This document shows, piece after piece, positions 8,620 through 17,397 of a stretch of DNA of 38,795 nucleotides. The position numbers and the translations under genes were made by a program. The stretch is from Kiritimatiellales bacterium (GTDB taxonomy: Bacteria > Verrucomicrobiota > Kiritimatiellia > Kiritimatiellales > Pontiellaceae): contig JAIPJC010000017.1 of assembly GCA_021734345.1 (NCBI GenBank), positions 1 through 38,795 of the forward strand. The letters are read 5' to 3'. Positions within the stretch are counted from its first letter, which is position 1, and each line of letters begins with the position of its first letter. The notes under the pieces are model-generated. The model saw nothing but the letters and a program-made list of their open reading frames with translations, did not search any database and had not been told where the DNA came from.

Positions 8620-11600
8620 TTACGTCTCCAGATCTTCCCGTGCCACCGCGTCGGTGCGGCAAACGGATTTGTAATCAGTATAGGTCTCGATCAGCGGATC
8701 GACAGAAAAATCTCCCATTTTCAACCGGCGGATATTCTCGAATAGCGTGGCCAAAAAACCATCCACCAATCCCGGCTCGTCCAAACGGACCAGACTCTTG
8801 GCGAGCGTCTTTTTGATTTCGGCATAGTCGCGCTGATAGAAGAGGTATCCCGCCTCGGTCATCGCATTGGCCTGCTCCGTGTTGCACTCGCCAAAGAACC
8901 GCTGCTGCGCCGCAAAGGCATAGACCGGCAACTGGCAATCGAGGTTGCGGCGGATCTCGTCCATATAATCTTCGGTCTTGCTTCGCACGCGGCTGGAACC
9001 CTTGTAGTCGAGCACCCGCACCCGTTGCAGCTCTCCCGTTTCCGCAAACACCAGATCCACCCGGTCGATCTTGCCGTGCAGCTTGACCGCATCGAGCGCC
9101 ACGGCGGTATCGCCGCCGAACGTCAGCTCGAACAACGCCGGGAACCGGTTTTCGGCGGCGCAGGTGTCGACGTCGTAGCGCACAAAGTTCAGCACTTGCT
9201 CCAGTACCTTTTCCTGCTCTGCCGCCCACACGCCCGGATGGCCGAGCGGCGTTTCCTTTATGCGCCGCACCGCAACTTCGCGTGCAAAACCCATGTGTTC
9301 GGGAACCAGCACCGCCAACGGGATCGCATCCATGCCAGGCTCCGTGCGCCGCCGCCAACCGCTGTCCGTTTTGACCGCCCAGTAGCGCGGCGCATCGATC
9401 CCCGCCTCGCCATTGGCGATGGTTTCATAGATCTCTTTCAGAATGGCATGAATCAATGTTCCCCGATCCATCGGGTCGGGCGTATCGTCCGCCGTGCGCG
9501 GATCCCGCAACCCGAAAATCCGGTCGAGCAGAAAGACATAGCGGCACTGCGCCAGCGTCTCCAGCGCCGTCGGGCTCAGCTCCCCTTTGTTTTCGAACCA
9601 TGCGGCAATCTTTTCTTTCAACGCCGGAATGTGGCCGCAATACACGGAGCCGATCCTTTCACTGATCGGCATATCTAAAAAAGCCTCCCGCTCTGCCTCG
9701 ATGTTCAGCATCGCCACCACCTGACCTGCGGGATGAGCAGGCTGGAAAGCCTGCTCCACATGTGGGGCAGACATTCTTGTCTGCCCATTCTGTTGCACCG
9801 CCACTTGAAGGGCTTCATCTTTAGCGCGGCACAGCGCCAGCGGCACAACCGGCAAAAAGGATTCGCCCGGCATCGGAACCCGGTCGGCCGGATCGGTCAA
9901 CCGCTGCGTTTTCCAGTGGTTGGAAAAAACGGATTCCCCGCCAAACCGTTCAATGCGCCATTGGTCGTATGGGCTCAGCAGGACTTCTTCCTGCGCGGGC
10001 CAACCGGCCAGGTTCCAGAGCTTGCGGTAGTATTCGCCCGCACCCTTTTCGTTGCCTTCCTGGTCGACGGCCTGATAGGAGAGCACGAGTTGCTCGTGCG
10101 CCATGCCGAGCGCGGTGAGAAACAAAACCGACTCCTGTTCCAGCAAGGCGTCGACCGTGGGCAGTGCCAACTTGGGCAGATGCCGCCCCTGATCTTCGAG
10201 ATGCTTGCGCAGGAAGTGGCGCTCGCTGTCGCTCAACAAGGCGTCCTGCTGCGGCACGCCGGAAAATTCACCTTCGTTGAGTCCGGCAAATAGAACCAGG
10301 TCGAAATCCAATCCGACGGCATCGTGCGGGTTGAGCACCCAGACACCCTGCTCGTGGCTTTCGCGCGGACGGACGGTGGCGTCTTCGAGCAGTTCTTCCA
10401 GCAGGTCGATCAGTTCGCGCAACGGCATGGGCTGTTCGCCGAAACTTTCGAGTGCGGACGAAACCGCCGCCAGCGCCTCCGTATTGAAGTGGTCTTCCGG
10501 CGGGACGATCCGCTCCGCCAAAATCCGGGCGGCCTTCATGCCGGAATGAGCAGGCTGGAAAGCCTGCTCCACATGTGGGGCGGACTTTCGAGACAGCCCC
10601 TGCTCAAGACGTGGCGGCATTTTCAGCAGTTGCTGAACCGTCGCTTCGCGGTTTTCAAATTGGATGGCCGGGTTGCGGACCAGGTCGATAAGCTGGTCGC
10701 GACGGGCGGTCAGTGGGAAGGCAAGCCAGGCGAGGAAAGCCTTGACGCACGGCGAAGAGAGGACGGGGCGGCCGCGACGGAAATAGTACGGGATTTGAAA
10801 ACGGCCAAAGACGTGCGGAATGATGTCCTGCACGGTTCCAATATTTGGAACCACGAGCGCGATGCGGTTGGGCGCGCGGTCCAGGGTTTGGATGTTCCAG
10901 CAGATGCGCCGCGCGAGGTCTTCAATCTCGCCATAGGCTCCGGCGGAACGGGAAAAGTCGATGCGGTCGGCGTTGTCGAGCTGTAGCACATCGGGGCTAT
11001 CGACCGCCAGTGCATCGCCGAGATCTTCGGCCCAGACCGCCCAGGGCTGCCCCATGATTTCGGAGCGGATCTGCTGGCCAAGCCGGTCTTCCGCCTTTTC
11101 GGCATGGGCGGCCGGCAGTGCGGATTCGATTCGCACCTTGAGTTTCTGGTTCAGCGCAACGACGCAGGATTCTTCGAAGGGATTGAACCAGCGCACGGAC
11201 CGGAAGGTCAGGCGTTTGGCGTCGCGCAACAGCGGCGGCCAGTTTTGGCGATTGCCTTTGAGCAGTTTCAGGATCGCGGCATTGACGTCGAGCTGGTCGG
11301 CGAACCCTTCCTGCTGGATGGTGGCGCGCCAGACGCTATAGAGGATGCCGAGCTGGTAGAGCTTGTGTTTCGGTGAATGGTTCAGCAACCAATCGACGAT
11401 GCGGGTTGACTCCTCGGGCAACGCCGAGAGTTCGGTCACGAGTTGTTCGAGCACTCCGGCCAAGGCCGCCGGCGATAGCTGTCCGAGTACGCCGCCGTCG
11501 ACAAAGTGGCCGAGCGCCACCTCTACCACCTGCCTGCGTACAAGCAGTTCCTTCGCCGTGCCCATCGGACGCCCCTTGAGCTGGGCATAGGGATGGCATA

Positions 11601-11733
11601 CCTGCCGCAACCGCGCAAAGGTTGTATGGCACGACGCATCGACCCATCCGTTCGCGAGGGCCAGCTCCTGCTGGAACCGCCGCAGCGAAAGCTCCGTCGG
11701 GAAGACGATCAACTCGCGGGCGGGATCAGGCAT
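8620..11733 (-). CDS. PD-(D/E)XK nuclease-family protein, AddB/RecB-like
   Basis: A 1037-residue protein resembling the AddB half of AddAB DNA-repair helicase-nucleases. The N-terminus (ELIVFPTELSLRRFQQELA) and the middle (DFDLVLFAGLNEGEFSG) correspond to the inactivated-helicase part; the C-terminal third has TALETLAQCRYVFLLDRIFGL, GTLIHAILKEIYE with the nuclease histidine, and the catalytic block VRVLDYKGSSR. Such proteins process double-strand DNA ends with an AddA/UvrD-type helicase, but no AddA gene lies beside it. Two copies of one palindromic repeat are translated in the same frame, giving APHVEQAFQPAH at about residues 385-396 and again near 653-664. Both appear to be solvent-exposed linker additions. 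The start ATG 11733 lies close to a MITE-like repeat. Confidence 0.82.
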   Translation of the reverse strand: MPDPARELIVFPTELSLRRFQQELALANGWVDASCHTTFARLRQVCHPYAQLKGRPMGTAKELLVRRQVVEVALGHFVDGGVLGQLSPAALAGVLEQLVTELSALPEESTRIVDWLLNHSPKHKLYQLGILYSVWRATIQQEGFADQLDVNAAILKLLKGNRQNWPPLLRDAKRLTFRSVRWFNPFEESCVVALNQKLKVRIESALPAAHAEKAEDRLGQQIRSEIMGQPWAVWAEDLGDALAVDSPDVLQLDNADRIDFSRSAGAYGEIEDLARRICWNIQTLDRAPNRIALVVPNIGTVQDIIPHVFGRFQIPYYFRRGRPVLSSPCVKAFLAWLAFPLTARRDQLIDLVRNPAIQFENREATVQQLLKMPPRLEQGLSRKSAPHVEQAFQPAHSGMKAARILAERIVPPEDHFNTEALAAVSSALESFGEQPMPLRELIDLLEELLEDATVRPRESHEQGVWVLNPHDAVGLDFDLVLFAGLNEGEFSGVPQQDALLSDSERHFLRKHLEDQGRHLPKLALPTVDALLEQESVLFLTALGMAHEQLVLSYQAVDQEGNEKGAGEYYRKLWNLAGWPAQEEVLLSPYDQWRIERFGGESVFSNHWKTQRLTDPADRVPMPGESFLPVVPLALCRAKDEALQVAVQQNGQTRMSAPHVEQAFQPAHPAGQVVAMLNIEAEREAFLDMPISERIGSVYCGHIPALKEKIAAWFENKGELSPTALETLAQCRYVFLLDRIFGLRDPRTADDTPDPMDRGTLIHAILKEIYETIANGEAGIDAPRYWAVKTDSGWRRRTEPGMDAIPLAVLVPEHMGFAREVAVRRIKETPLGHPGVWAAEQEKVLEQVLNFVRYDVDTCAAENRFPALFELTFGGDTAVALDAVKLHGKIDRVDLVFAETGELQRVRVLDYKGSSRVRSKTEDYMDEIRRNLDCQLPVYAFAAQQRFFGECNTEQANAMTEAGYLFYQRDYAEIKKTLAKSLVRLDEPGLVDGFLATLFENIRRLKMGDFSVDPLIETYTDYKSVCRTDAVAREDLET
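9733..9786. repeat. Translated palindromic repeat, copy A, in the AddB-like gene
   Basis: Perfect hairpin GAGCAGGCT-GGAA-AGCCTGCTC (9735-9756), palindrome CCACATGTGG (9756-9765), then perfect hairpin GGCAGACA-TTCT-TGTCTGCC (9766-9785). Read on the minus strand it encodes APHVEQAFQPAH. Copy B is at 10545-10590. Confidence 0.9.
10545..10590. repeat. Translated palindromic repeat, copy B, in the AddB-like gene
   Basis: The same GAGCAGGCT-GGAA-AGCCTGCTC hairpin (10548-10569) and CCACATGTGG palindrome (10569-10578) as copy A, same orientation and same reading frame. The third hairpin is degenerate here (about 6 of 8 pairs). Confidence 0.9.
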
Positions 11734-11740
11734 GATGATT

Positions 11741-11823
11741 TAGGCAGAATGATTTGGAGGCAGAATCATTGTCCACGGACACGCTTCGGGCGGAATTATT
11801 CTGCCTAAAAATCATTCTGCCTA
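11741..11823. repeat. MITE-like 83-bp inverted-repeat element
   Basis: A left arm of 30 bases starting TAGGCAGAATGATTT (11741-11770) is the near-perfect inverse of the right arm (11794-11823) ending AAATCATTCTGCCTA, around a 23-base centre. Each arm itself contains two copies of GGCAGAAT. It lies between the AddB-like start and the aminotransferase stop. A diverged second copy is at 26586-26676. No coding capacity. Confidence 0.8.
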
Positions 11824-11831
11824 TTCTCCGT

Positions 11832-13007
11832 TTAGAGTTTTTCGATGAAGCGGGCGATGCGCACCATGGCCTCTTTGATGTGGTCGAAGGAGGTGGCATA
11901 GGAGCAGCGGATGAAGCCTTCGCCACAGGCGCCGAACGCGGTGCCGGGAACGCAGGCGACGTTTTCGTCATCAAGCAGCTTGAGCGCGAACTCCTTGGCC
12001 GTCATGCCGAACTTGCTGACATCGGCGAAGGCGTAGAACGCGCCTTCGGGGCGGATGCAGGGAATGCCCATCGCTTCAAAAGAGCTATGGATGAAGTTGC
12101 GCCGCTTCTTGTACTCGGCCTTCATGTAGGCAATGTCCTTGTCGGCATGCTTGAGCGCTTCAATGGACGCTTCCTGGCTGAGGATCGGCGCGCATAGCAT
12201 GGTGTACTGGTGGATCTTCATCATGGCTTCGGTCAATTCCGGCGGCGCACAGGTGAAGCCCATGCGGAAACCGGTCATGGCCCAGGCCTTGGAGAAGCCG
12301 TGCAGATAGATGGTGCGCTCGCGCATGCCAGGCACGGAGATCAGGCTGAAGTGCTCGCGGTCGTAGGTGAGCTCGTCGTAGATTTCGTCGGTCAGCACGA
12401 TCAGGTCGTGTTCGATGGCAAACGTGGCAATCTCTTCGACGTCCTTTTGGGTCAGGATCGCGCCGGTCGGGTTGTTGGGATAGTTGAGCAGCAGGACCTT
12501 GGTCTTGGGCGAAACCTGCGCTTCAAGCTCGGCGCGCGTGAGACGGAATCCGTTTTCCTTCTTGGTGGCGATGGCAACCGCCTTGCCGTGGGCGAAGGCA
12601 ACGATCGGGTTGTACGACACATAGCTGGGTTCATGGTACAGAACTTCGTCGCCGGGTTCGATGAGTGCGCGGATGGCGAGATCGAGCCCTTCGCTGACGC
12701 CAACAGTGACGAGTACTTCGTCTTCGGGCCGGTAGGTGATGCCCGTTTTATTGGCGACGTATTTCGAGATGCCGCGGCGCAGCGACAGCAACCCCATGTT
12801 GGAGGTGTAGCTGGTGACGCCGCGGTCAAGCGCGAGCGATGCGGCTTCGCGGATGTGCCACGGCGTGACGAAGTCGGGTTCGCCGATACCCAGGCTGATG
12901 ACGTCCTCGCGCGCACTCACGATCTCGAAGAAATCGCGGATGCCGGAACGGGGAATGTCGCGAACGGTCTTGGCAATACGGCTACGGAGAGACTTTGAGT
13001 CGTTCAT
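11832..13007 (-). CDS. PLP-dependent aminotransferase, class I/II (PatA/YugH-like)
   Basis: A 391-residue fold-type I aminotransferase. SLGIGEPDFVTPWHIREAA marks the N-terminal substrate-binding segment, LNYPNNPTGA is the conserved Asn-Pro loop, LTDEIYDEL supplies the PLP-binding Asp/Tyr, GFSKAWAMTGFRMGF holds the Schiff-base lysine, and the C-terminus has FIRCSYAT with the carboxylate-binding Arg. These enzymes swap amino groups between aspartate or aromatic amino acids and 2-oxo acids; the exact substrate cannot be read from sequence. The first 26 bases overlap the 3' end of the Lrp/AsnC gene upstream, an arrangement like Bacillus yugG-yugH, so the two are translationally coupled and the regulator probably senses a related amino acid. 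Confidence 0.93.
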   Translation of the reverse strand: MNDSKSLRSRIAKTVRDIPRSGIRDFFEIVSAREDVISLGIGEPDFVTPWHIREAASLALDRGVTSYTSNMGLLSLRRGISKYVANKTGITYRPEDEVLVTVGVSEGLDLAIRALIEPGDEVLYHEPSYVSYNPIVAFAHGKAVAIATKKENGFRLTRAELEAQVSPKTKVLLLNYPNNPTGAILTQKDVEEIATFAIEHDLIVLTDEIYDELTYDREHFSLISVPGMRERTIYLHGFSKAWAMTGFRMGFTCAPPELTEAMMKIHQYTMLCAPILSQEASIEALKHADKDIAYMKAEYKKRRNFIHSSFEAMGIPCIRPEGAFYAFADVSKFGMTAKEFALKLLDDENVACVPGTAFGACGEGFIRCSYATSFDHIKEAMVRIARFIEKL

Positions 13008-13461
13008 TGTCCTCCCCCGTGCGCATGAGAATGCCGTTTTGCTTGTAGGTTTTCATCATGAAGTGCGTGGCCGTCGAGGTGACGCCCTTCATCGTGGCGA
13101 GCTTTTCGCTGACGAAGCTGAAGGCCTCGTGCATAGTGCGCGCTTTGATGAAGAGCAATAAGTCGAAGGCGCCGGACATGAGATAGACCGCGTCCACTTC
13201 CGGGAAGCGGCTGATGCGGCCGGCGATGCGATCGAAGCCGCCTTCGCTCTCGGGCGTGACCTTCACTTCGATGACGGTCGTCACCAGCGAGCTGTCGAGC
13301 TTGTCTTCATCCACCACGGCCTGATAGGCGCGGATGATGCCGGTCTTTTCATAGTCGGCGATCTGGTTTTTTACTTCATCGACGGAGAGCCCCAGCATCT
13401 TGGCGAGGTTTTCCGGCGACTCGAGTGCATTTTGTTTCAGCAGGTTGAGCAGTTCATTCAT
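12982..13461 (-). CDS. Lrp/AsnC-family transcriptional regulator
   Basis: A 159-residue regulator with an N-terminal winged helix-turn-helix (NALESPENLAKMLGLSVDEVKNQIADYEKTGIIRAYQAVVDEDKL, positions 10-54) and a C-terminal RAM ligand-binding domain (VIEVKVTPESEGGFDRIAGRI onward, with SGAFDLLLFIKA). Lrp-family proteins bind amino acids and control genes of amino-acid metabolism as dimers or octamers. A GGTGG ribosome-binding site precedes ATG 13461. It overlaps the aminotransferase start by 26 bases and is likely its regulator. Confidence 0.93.
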   Translation of the reverse strand: MNELLNLLKQNALESPENLAKMLGLSVDEVKNQIADYEKTGIIRAYQAVVDEDKLDSSLVTTVIEVKVTPESEGGFDRIAGRISRFPEVDAVYLMSGAFDLLLFIKARTMHEAFSFVSEKLATMKGVTSTATHFMMKTYKQNGILMRTGEDNERLKVSP

Positions 13462-13522
13462 GGTTCCACCTATAGGTTAAAACTTGTCGAAATCTAGCGG
13501 TTTACGCGGGTACGACCAACCC

Positions 13523-13550
13523 AAAAAAAACGCCCCGCGTGACGGGGCGT
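13523..13550 (-). terminator. Rho-independent terminator of the beta-barrel protein gene
   Basis: In the minus direction ACGCCCC-GTCAC-GCGGGGCGT forms a GC-rich stem (13530-13550) followed by eight T residues (13523-13530). It sits 22 bases after the stop of the 265-residue protein. Confidence 0.92.
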
Positions 13551-13571
13551 TGTCTTGGGTCCTAGACTCGA

Positions 13572-14369
13572 TTAGAAGTCGTAGGCAATGTTGACGCCGC
13601 CCCAAACCTTGTTGTCGGCTTCGTATTTGCCCTTCGCGCCATCGCGAACGTCGCCGCCTTCGAGCATGGTGTAGGTCAGGTTGGCCGATACGGTCACGCC
13701 ATCCACGATTTCGTAGCTGGCGTTGCCGTAGAAGTTGTAGTCGTTCCAACCGGCGTCGGCGGTGCCTGTCCAATACGCGGTGTTGTAGGCGGTGTTGCCG
13801 TATCCGGCGGAAATACCGGCTTCAACCGCGAAGTAGTCGCTGACCTGATAGGGTGCAACCACATCGAACAGCACATAGGTTCCATGTACTTCAACGATGT
13901 CGCCGAACACCGTCACGGACGGAATCACATAATCCTTCCAGCTCAGAACCTTGGCGGAAGCAAACAGCTCGGAGGTGGATTTGTTGGCCGAGTTCGGGAA
14001 GTTGTAGTTGATCAGGCCAACGTCGAACGACATTTCGTTGATGTCGATCGGCAACGTGTAGGCCAGCGAGAAGTCGATCTCGGAAAAGTTTCCGGCGGTG
14101 CCGTTGATGTTTTCCTTGAGGTCGTAGTTGCCCCAGACGTTTAGGCTGACGCCATACTGGGAGAGGGTGAGCTGCGGCTGGGCCACGAAGTCGTTGTTGT
14201 AGACCTGTCCGCGCCATACGTAGGCGGAAACCAAAGCCGTTTCAAGGGTGATCTGGGGTTCGGAAGCATCGGAACCGCCGGCCTGATCCACTATCACCAC
14301 ATCATTCTGGGCATTCGCCACGCCCGCTGCCAACACTGCCATCATTCCGATCGTCATGAATTTTTTCAT
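13572..14369 (-). CDS. Predicted outer-membrane beta-barrel protein with signal peptide
   Basis: A 265-residue secreted protein. The N-terminus MKKFMTIGMMAVLAAGVANAQ is a classical Sec signal peptide with an ANA-Q cleavage site. The mature part alternates polar and hydrophobic residues with many aromatic girdle positions (AYVWRGQVYNND, SLNVWGNYDL, WTGTADAGWNDYNFYG) and ends in VNIAYDF, the terminal aromatic typical of Bam-assembled barrels. It resembles the TorF/Gcw_chp-type hypothetical barrels; the transported substrate, if any, is unknown. I chose ATG 14369 because GGAGGAG lies 9 bases upstream; an in-frame start 13 codons earlier has no such site. Monocistronic, with its own terminator. 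The upstream spacer 14370-14632 holds no recognisable gene or clear promoter. Confidence 0.88.
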   Translation of the reverse strand: MKKFMTIGMMAVLAAGVANAQNDVVIVDQAGGSDASEPQITLETALVSAYVWRGQVYNNDFVAQPQLTLSQYGVSLNVWGNYDLKENINGTAGNFSEIDFSLAYTLPIDINEMSFDVGLINYNFPNSANKSTSELFASAKVLSWKDYVIPSVTVFGDIVEVHGTYVLFDVVAPYQVSDYFAVEAGISAGYGNTAYNTAYWTGTADAGWNDYNFYGNASYEIVDGVTVSANLTYTMLEGGDVRDGAKGKYEADNKVWGGVNIAYDF

Positions 14370-14632
14370 TAGAACCACTCCTCCGGTTAATTTCGCTCCC
14401 AAAAACAATACCGCGCCCTTCGCAGCATTTCCTTAAATAATTGGGCGCTAGACTTGCACTTGACCGTGCGTCTTGCAACCCATTTCTCCTTCAATGTTGC
14501 CTCGCAATCCCACAGCCGGAAACGGTACGCCCCGCCTATCGCCGACGGGCGGTGGCATCCTCTAAAGAAGGAATCGGCGCTTGCCTCGGCAAACCGGATT
14601 TGAAACATTCCACGGGTTTGGACGAACTTATC

Positions 14633-14944
14633 ATGCATGAAACTCTTCTATCTTTTTTTGGTGTCAACGTCACGGGCTGGAAGCTCGTAGGCTACGCGGG
14701 CATCCTGATGTTCACCAGCCGCTGGTTTGTGCAGCTGTGGTACTCCAAACGGGCCGGCCACTCCGTCATGCCGCGGCTGTTCTGGGTCATGAGCATTGCC
14801 GGAAGCCTGCTGTGCCTGCTCTACTTCACCTTCGGCAAGAACGATTCGGTGGGCATCATTTCCTACGTCTTCCCGATGTGCGTGGCCGGCTACAACCTAT
14901 CGCTCGACCTGCGGCATTCGAAGCGCAAGAGCAAGGATCGATAA
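14633..14944 (+). CDS. LAB_N domain small membrane protein (lipid A biosynthesis N-terminal-like)
   Basis: A 103-residue integral membrane protein with about three hydrophobic segments (WKLVGYAGILMFTSRWFVQL; VMSIAGSLLCLLYFTF; IISYVFPMCVAGYNL). The pattern FTSRWFVQLWYSKRAGHSVMPRLFW is characteristic of the domain found at the N-terminus of some lipid-A-disaccharide synthases and as a free protein beside GT2 and ArnT-like enzymes. The free form is thought to help handle lipid-linked sugars at the inner membrane; its activity is not established. The next gene starts 2 bases after its stop. I chose ATG 14633; upstream codons lack a start with better support. Confidence 0.85.
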   Translation: MHETLLSFFGVNVTGWKLVGYAGILMFTSRWFVQLWYSKRAGHSVMPRLFWVMSIAGSLLCLLYFTFGKNDSVGIISYVFPMCVAGYNLSLDLRHSKRKSKDR

Positions 14945-14946
14945 GC

Positions 14947-15663
14947 ATGAGCGAAGCCCCCTGCGAAATTTCCGTGATCGCCCCCGCCTGCAACGAGGAG
15001 GGATGCCTGCCCAGACTGGTCGAAGAAGTCGAAAAAGCACTCCAACCAACCGGTCGTAGCTATGAAATCATTCTCGTGGACGACGGCAGCAAGGACCGCA
15101 CGGCGGACGTCATCAGGGAACTGGCGCAAAACAACCCGCACGTCCGCGGCTTCTTCCACGCCTTCAACTGCGGACAAAGCGCGGGGCTGGCCACCGGTTT
15201 CCGCAACGCCCGCGGCGATATTTTCGTGACGCTCGACGCCGACCTGCAAAACCCGCCGTTCGAAATCCCCCGCCTCCTCGATCTGATGGTCGACGGCGTG
15301 GACGCCGTTTGCGGAGTCCGGACCAAGCGCAACGATACTCCAATCCGGCGCGTGGCCTCCAAACTCGCCAACGGCTACCGCGACAAGATTACTGGCGTCC
15401 CGGTGCGTGATGCCGGTTGCAACTTCCGGCTGATGCGCCGCGAGGCGGTCGGCGAGCTGATGGTCTTCAACGGCATGCACCGCTTCATCACCACCATGCT
15501 GAAACTCCAGAAGCTAAACGTGATCGAAGAAGAAATCGCCCACGAAAGCCGCCTGGCCGGCCTCTCCAAATACGGGATCGGGAACCGCCTCTGGCGCGGG
15601 ATCGAAGATTGCCGAGCCATGCGCTGGTACCGCAAGCGCTGCTTCCCGCTACACCGAACCTGA
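14947..15663 (+). CDS. Family 2 glycosyltransferase (polyprenyl-phosphate sugar transferase, DPM1/ArnC-like)
   Basis: A 238-residue GT2 enzyme: ISVIAPACNEEGCLPRLVEEVE is the nucleotide-sugar-binding start, EIILVDDGSKDRT the first acidic motif, and VTLDADLQNPP the DxD motif (near residues 97-105). After FRLMRREA the protein ends without membrane helices, more like soluble DPM1 than ArnC. Such enzymes load a sugar onto polyprenyl phosphate, the donor then used by the GT83 enzyme encoded next. The sugar cannot be deduced. It is tightly packed between the LAB_N gene (2 bases) and the GT83 gene (9 bases), so the four genes form one operon. Confidence 0.92.
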   Translation: MSEAPCEISVIAPACNEEGCLPRLVEEVEKALQPTGRSYEIILVDDGSKDRTADVIRELAQNNPHVRGFFHAFNCGQSAGLATGFRNARGDIFVTLDADLQNPPFEIPRLLDLMVDGVDAVCGVRTKRNDTPIRRVASKLANGYRDKITGVPVRDAGCNFRLMRREAVGELMVFNGMHRFITTMLKLQKLNVIEEEIAHESRLAGLSKYGIGNRLWRGIEDCRAMRWYRKRCFPLHRT

Positions 15664-15672
15664 GTTTCCTCC

Positions 15673-17397
15673 ATGATCCGCGACGCCTTTCAACGCTTCT
15701 CCCTGCGCATGGACCTGCTGCTGGCGCGGTTTGACGCACACACAATCCGCGCATCCTTTGAAAAGCTGGCACAAGGACGGTGGAAGCCCGAACTGCTGCT
15801 GGTTGCCGTCTGTCTGCTGCTCTACCTGCCCGGCATCGCTTCCATCCCGCCGCTCGACCGCGACGAACCGCGCTACATCCAGGCCTCCCGGCAAATGGTG
15901 GAGACGGGCGACTACACCCGCATCTATTTCCAGGACCATTTCCGCAACAAGAAACCCGTGGGCATCTACTGGCTGCAGGCAGGCACCGTCAACCTGCTCG
16001 GCGGCGAAAAGGTCAAGGATCTGGTTTGGCCCTACCGCCTGCCCAGCCTGCTCTGCGCCATCGGCTCGGTGATGCTGGTCTTCCGCATCGGCACCCGGCT
16101 GATCGGCAAACCCCAGGGACTGATGGCCGGACTGCTGTTCGCCGCCACGCCGCTATTGCTGGCCATCGCCCGCTTCGGCACCACCGACAGCACCCTGCTC
16201 TTCTTCACCACGCTCACCCAGTACAACCTGATCCAGATCTACCTCGACAACCGCGAGAAGCGCACACCGAAACTTTTCAATGCCGTGCTGTTTTGGGTCG
16301 CCATGGGCGCCGGCGTTCTCGTCAAGGGTCCGATCACCCCGCTGATCGCCCTGCTCACCGGCGTGTCGCTGGCGATCGTCGACCGCAATCCGCGCGCCTT
16401 GAAGGGCCTGCGCCCGTGGCTGGGTGTTCCGCTGCTGCTGGCCATCGTGCTGCCGTGGCTGATCAGCATCCAGATCGCCACCGACGGCGCCTTCCTGCGC
16501 GACTCCCTCGGCGGCGACTTCGGCAAGAAGCTCGTCTCCGGCCAGGAATCGCACGGGGCACCACCGGGATTCTACACGCTGCTGATGGCTGTAACCTGCT
16601 GGCCTTCATCCTTGCTCATCGTCCCGGCGATGCTGGCGGCATGGCGCACCCGCCGCCAAACCGCCACCGCCGCCATCTGCTTTTGCTGGGTCGTCCCCTA
16701 CCTCGTGCTGCTCGAACTCGTACCCACCAAACTGCCGCACTACATCCTCAGTGCCTATCCACCGCTTGTGCTGCTCGCCACGCAGTTTGCCTGGATGGAA
16801 AACCGCGAAGTCCTCAATAAAAAAATCTGGAAGGGCCTGCACTGGCTCTACCGGACGGTATGGGCGCTGGTGTTCCCGCTGACCGCGGTGGTCATGCTGC
16901 TTTGCGCGGTGCCCAGCCGCCACCATCTGTTGCCGATCCCCGCCGCGGCGGTGCTGGCGCTCGGGGCCGTGGCGGTTGCCCGGCTTCGGAAACGCTCCGC
17001 GCTGCTTGCGCTGGCCGGAAGCATTCCGTTGCTGGCGTTCATGGCAGTCGTGCTTTTCGGGTTGGTGGCGCCGCGTCTCGACCCGATCTGGGTGATCCGC
17101 TCCGCCGCCGACGCCTTCCGCCAGCTCCAGCGCGAACAGCCCTCCCGCACGTTGTACTCCGTGGGCTACAGCGAGCCGAGCCTCGTGTTCCTGGCCGGAA
17201 CCCAGACCAAACTTTGCGGAATGGATATGATCGCGGCGGAATACGGCACCAACATGGTGGCGCTCCTGCCGGACGCGGTTGCCAACGAATTGCCGGCGGA
17301 ACTGGAGAAGGTCGCCACCATCCACGGCATCAACTATTCCAAGGGCAAGTTTGTCGAAAGCGGCCTGTATATCCCGAAGGCGGACGGCCATGAATAG
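15673..17397 (+). CDS. ArnT-like glycosyltransferase family 83 (PMT_2) membrane protein
   Basis: A 574-residue polytopic membrane protein with about a dozen hydrophobic segments. The first periplasmic loop contains PPLDRDEPRYIQASRQM, the acidic DE motif used for catalysis by ArnT and related lipid-to-lipid glycosyltransferases, followed by FRNKKPVGIYWLQA, also conserved in ArnT. The enzyme would move a sugar from undecaprenyl phosphate to lipid A or another envelope acceptor on the periplasmic face. Aminoarabinose is the ArnT donor in enterobacteria, but no Arn biosynthetic genes are visible here, so the donor is unknown. The gene overlaps the following PAP2 gene by 8 bases. Confidence 0.9.
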   Translation: MIRDAFQRFSLRMDLLLARFDAHTIRASFEKLAQGRWKPELLLVAVCLLLYLPGIASIPPLDRDEPRYIQASRQMVETGDYTRIYFQDHFRNKKPVGIYWLQAGTVNLLGGEKVKDLVWPYRLPSLLCAIGSVMLVFRIGTRLIGKPQGLMAGLLFAATPLLLAIARFGTTDSTLLFFTTLTQYNLIQIYLDNREKRTPKLFNAVLFWVAMGAGVLVKGPITPLIALLTGVSLAIVDRNPRALKGLRPWLGVPLLLAIVLPWLISIQIATDGAFLRDSLGGDFGKKLVSGQESHGAPPGFYTLLMAVTCWPSSLLIVPAMLAAWRTRRQTATAAICFCWVVPYLVLLELVPTKLPHYILSAYPPLVLLATQFAWMENREVLNKKIWKGLHWLYRTVWALVFPLTAVVMLLCAVPSRHHLLPIPAAAVLALGAVAVARLRKRSALLALAGSIPLLAFMAVVLFGLVAPRLDPIWVIRSAADAFRQLQREQPSRTLYSVGYSEPSLVFLAGTQTKLCGMDMIAAEYGTNMVALLPDAVANELPAELEKVATIHGINYSKGKFVESGLYIPKADGHE

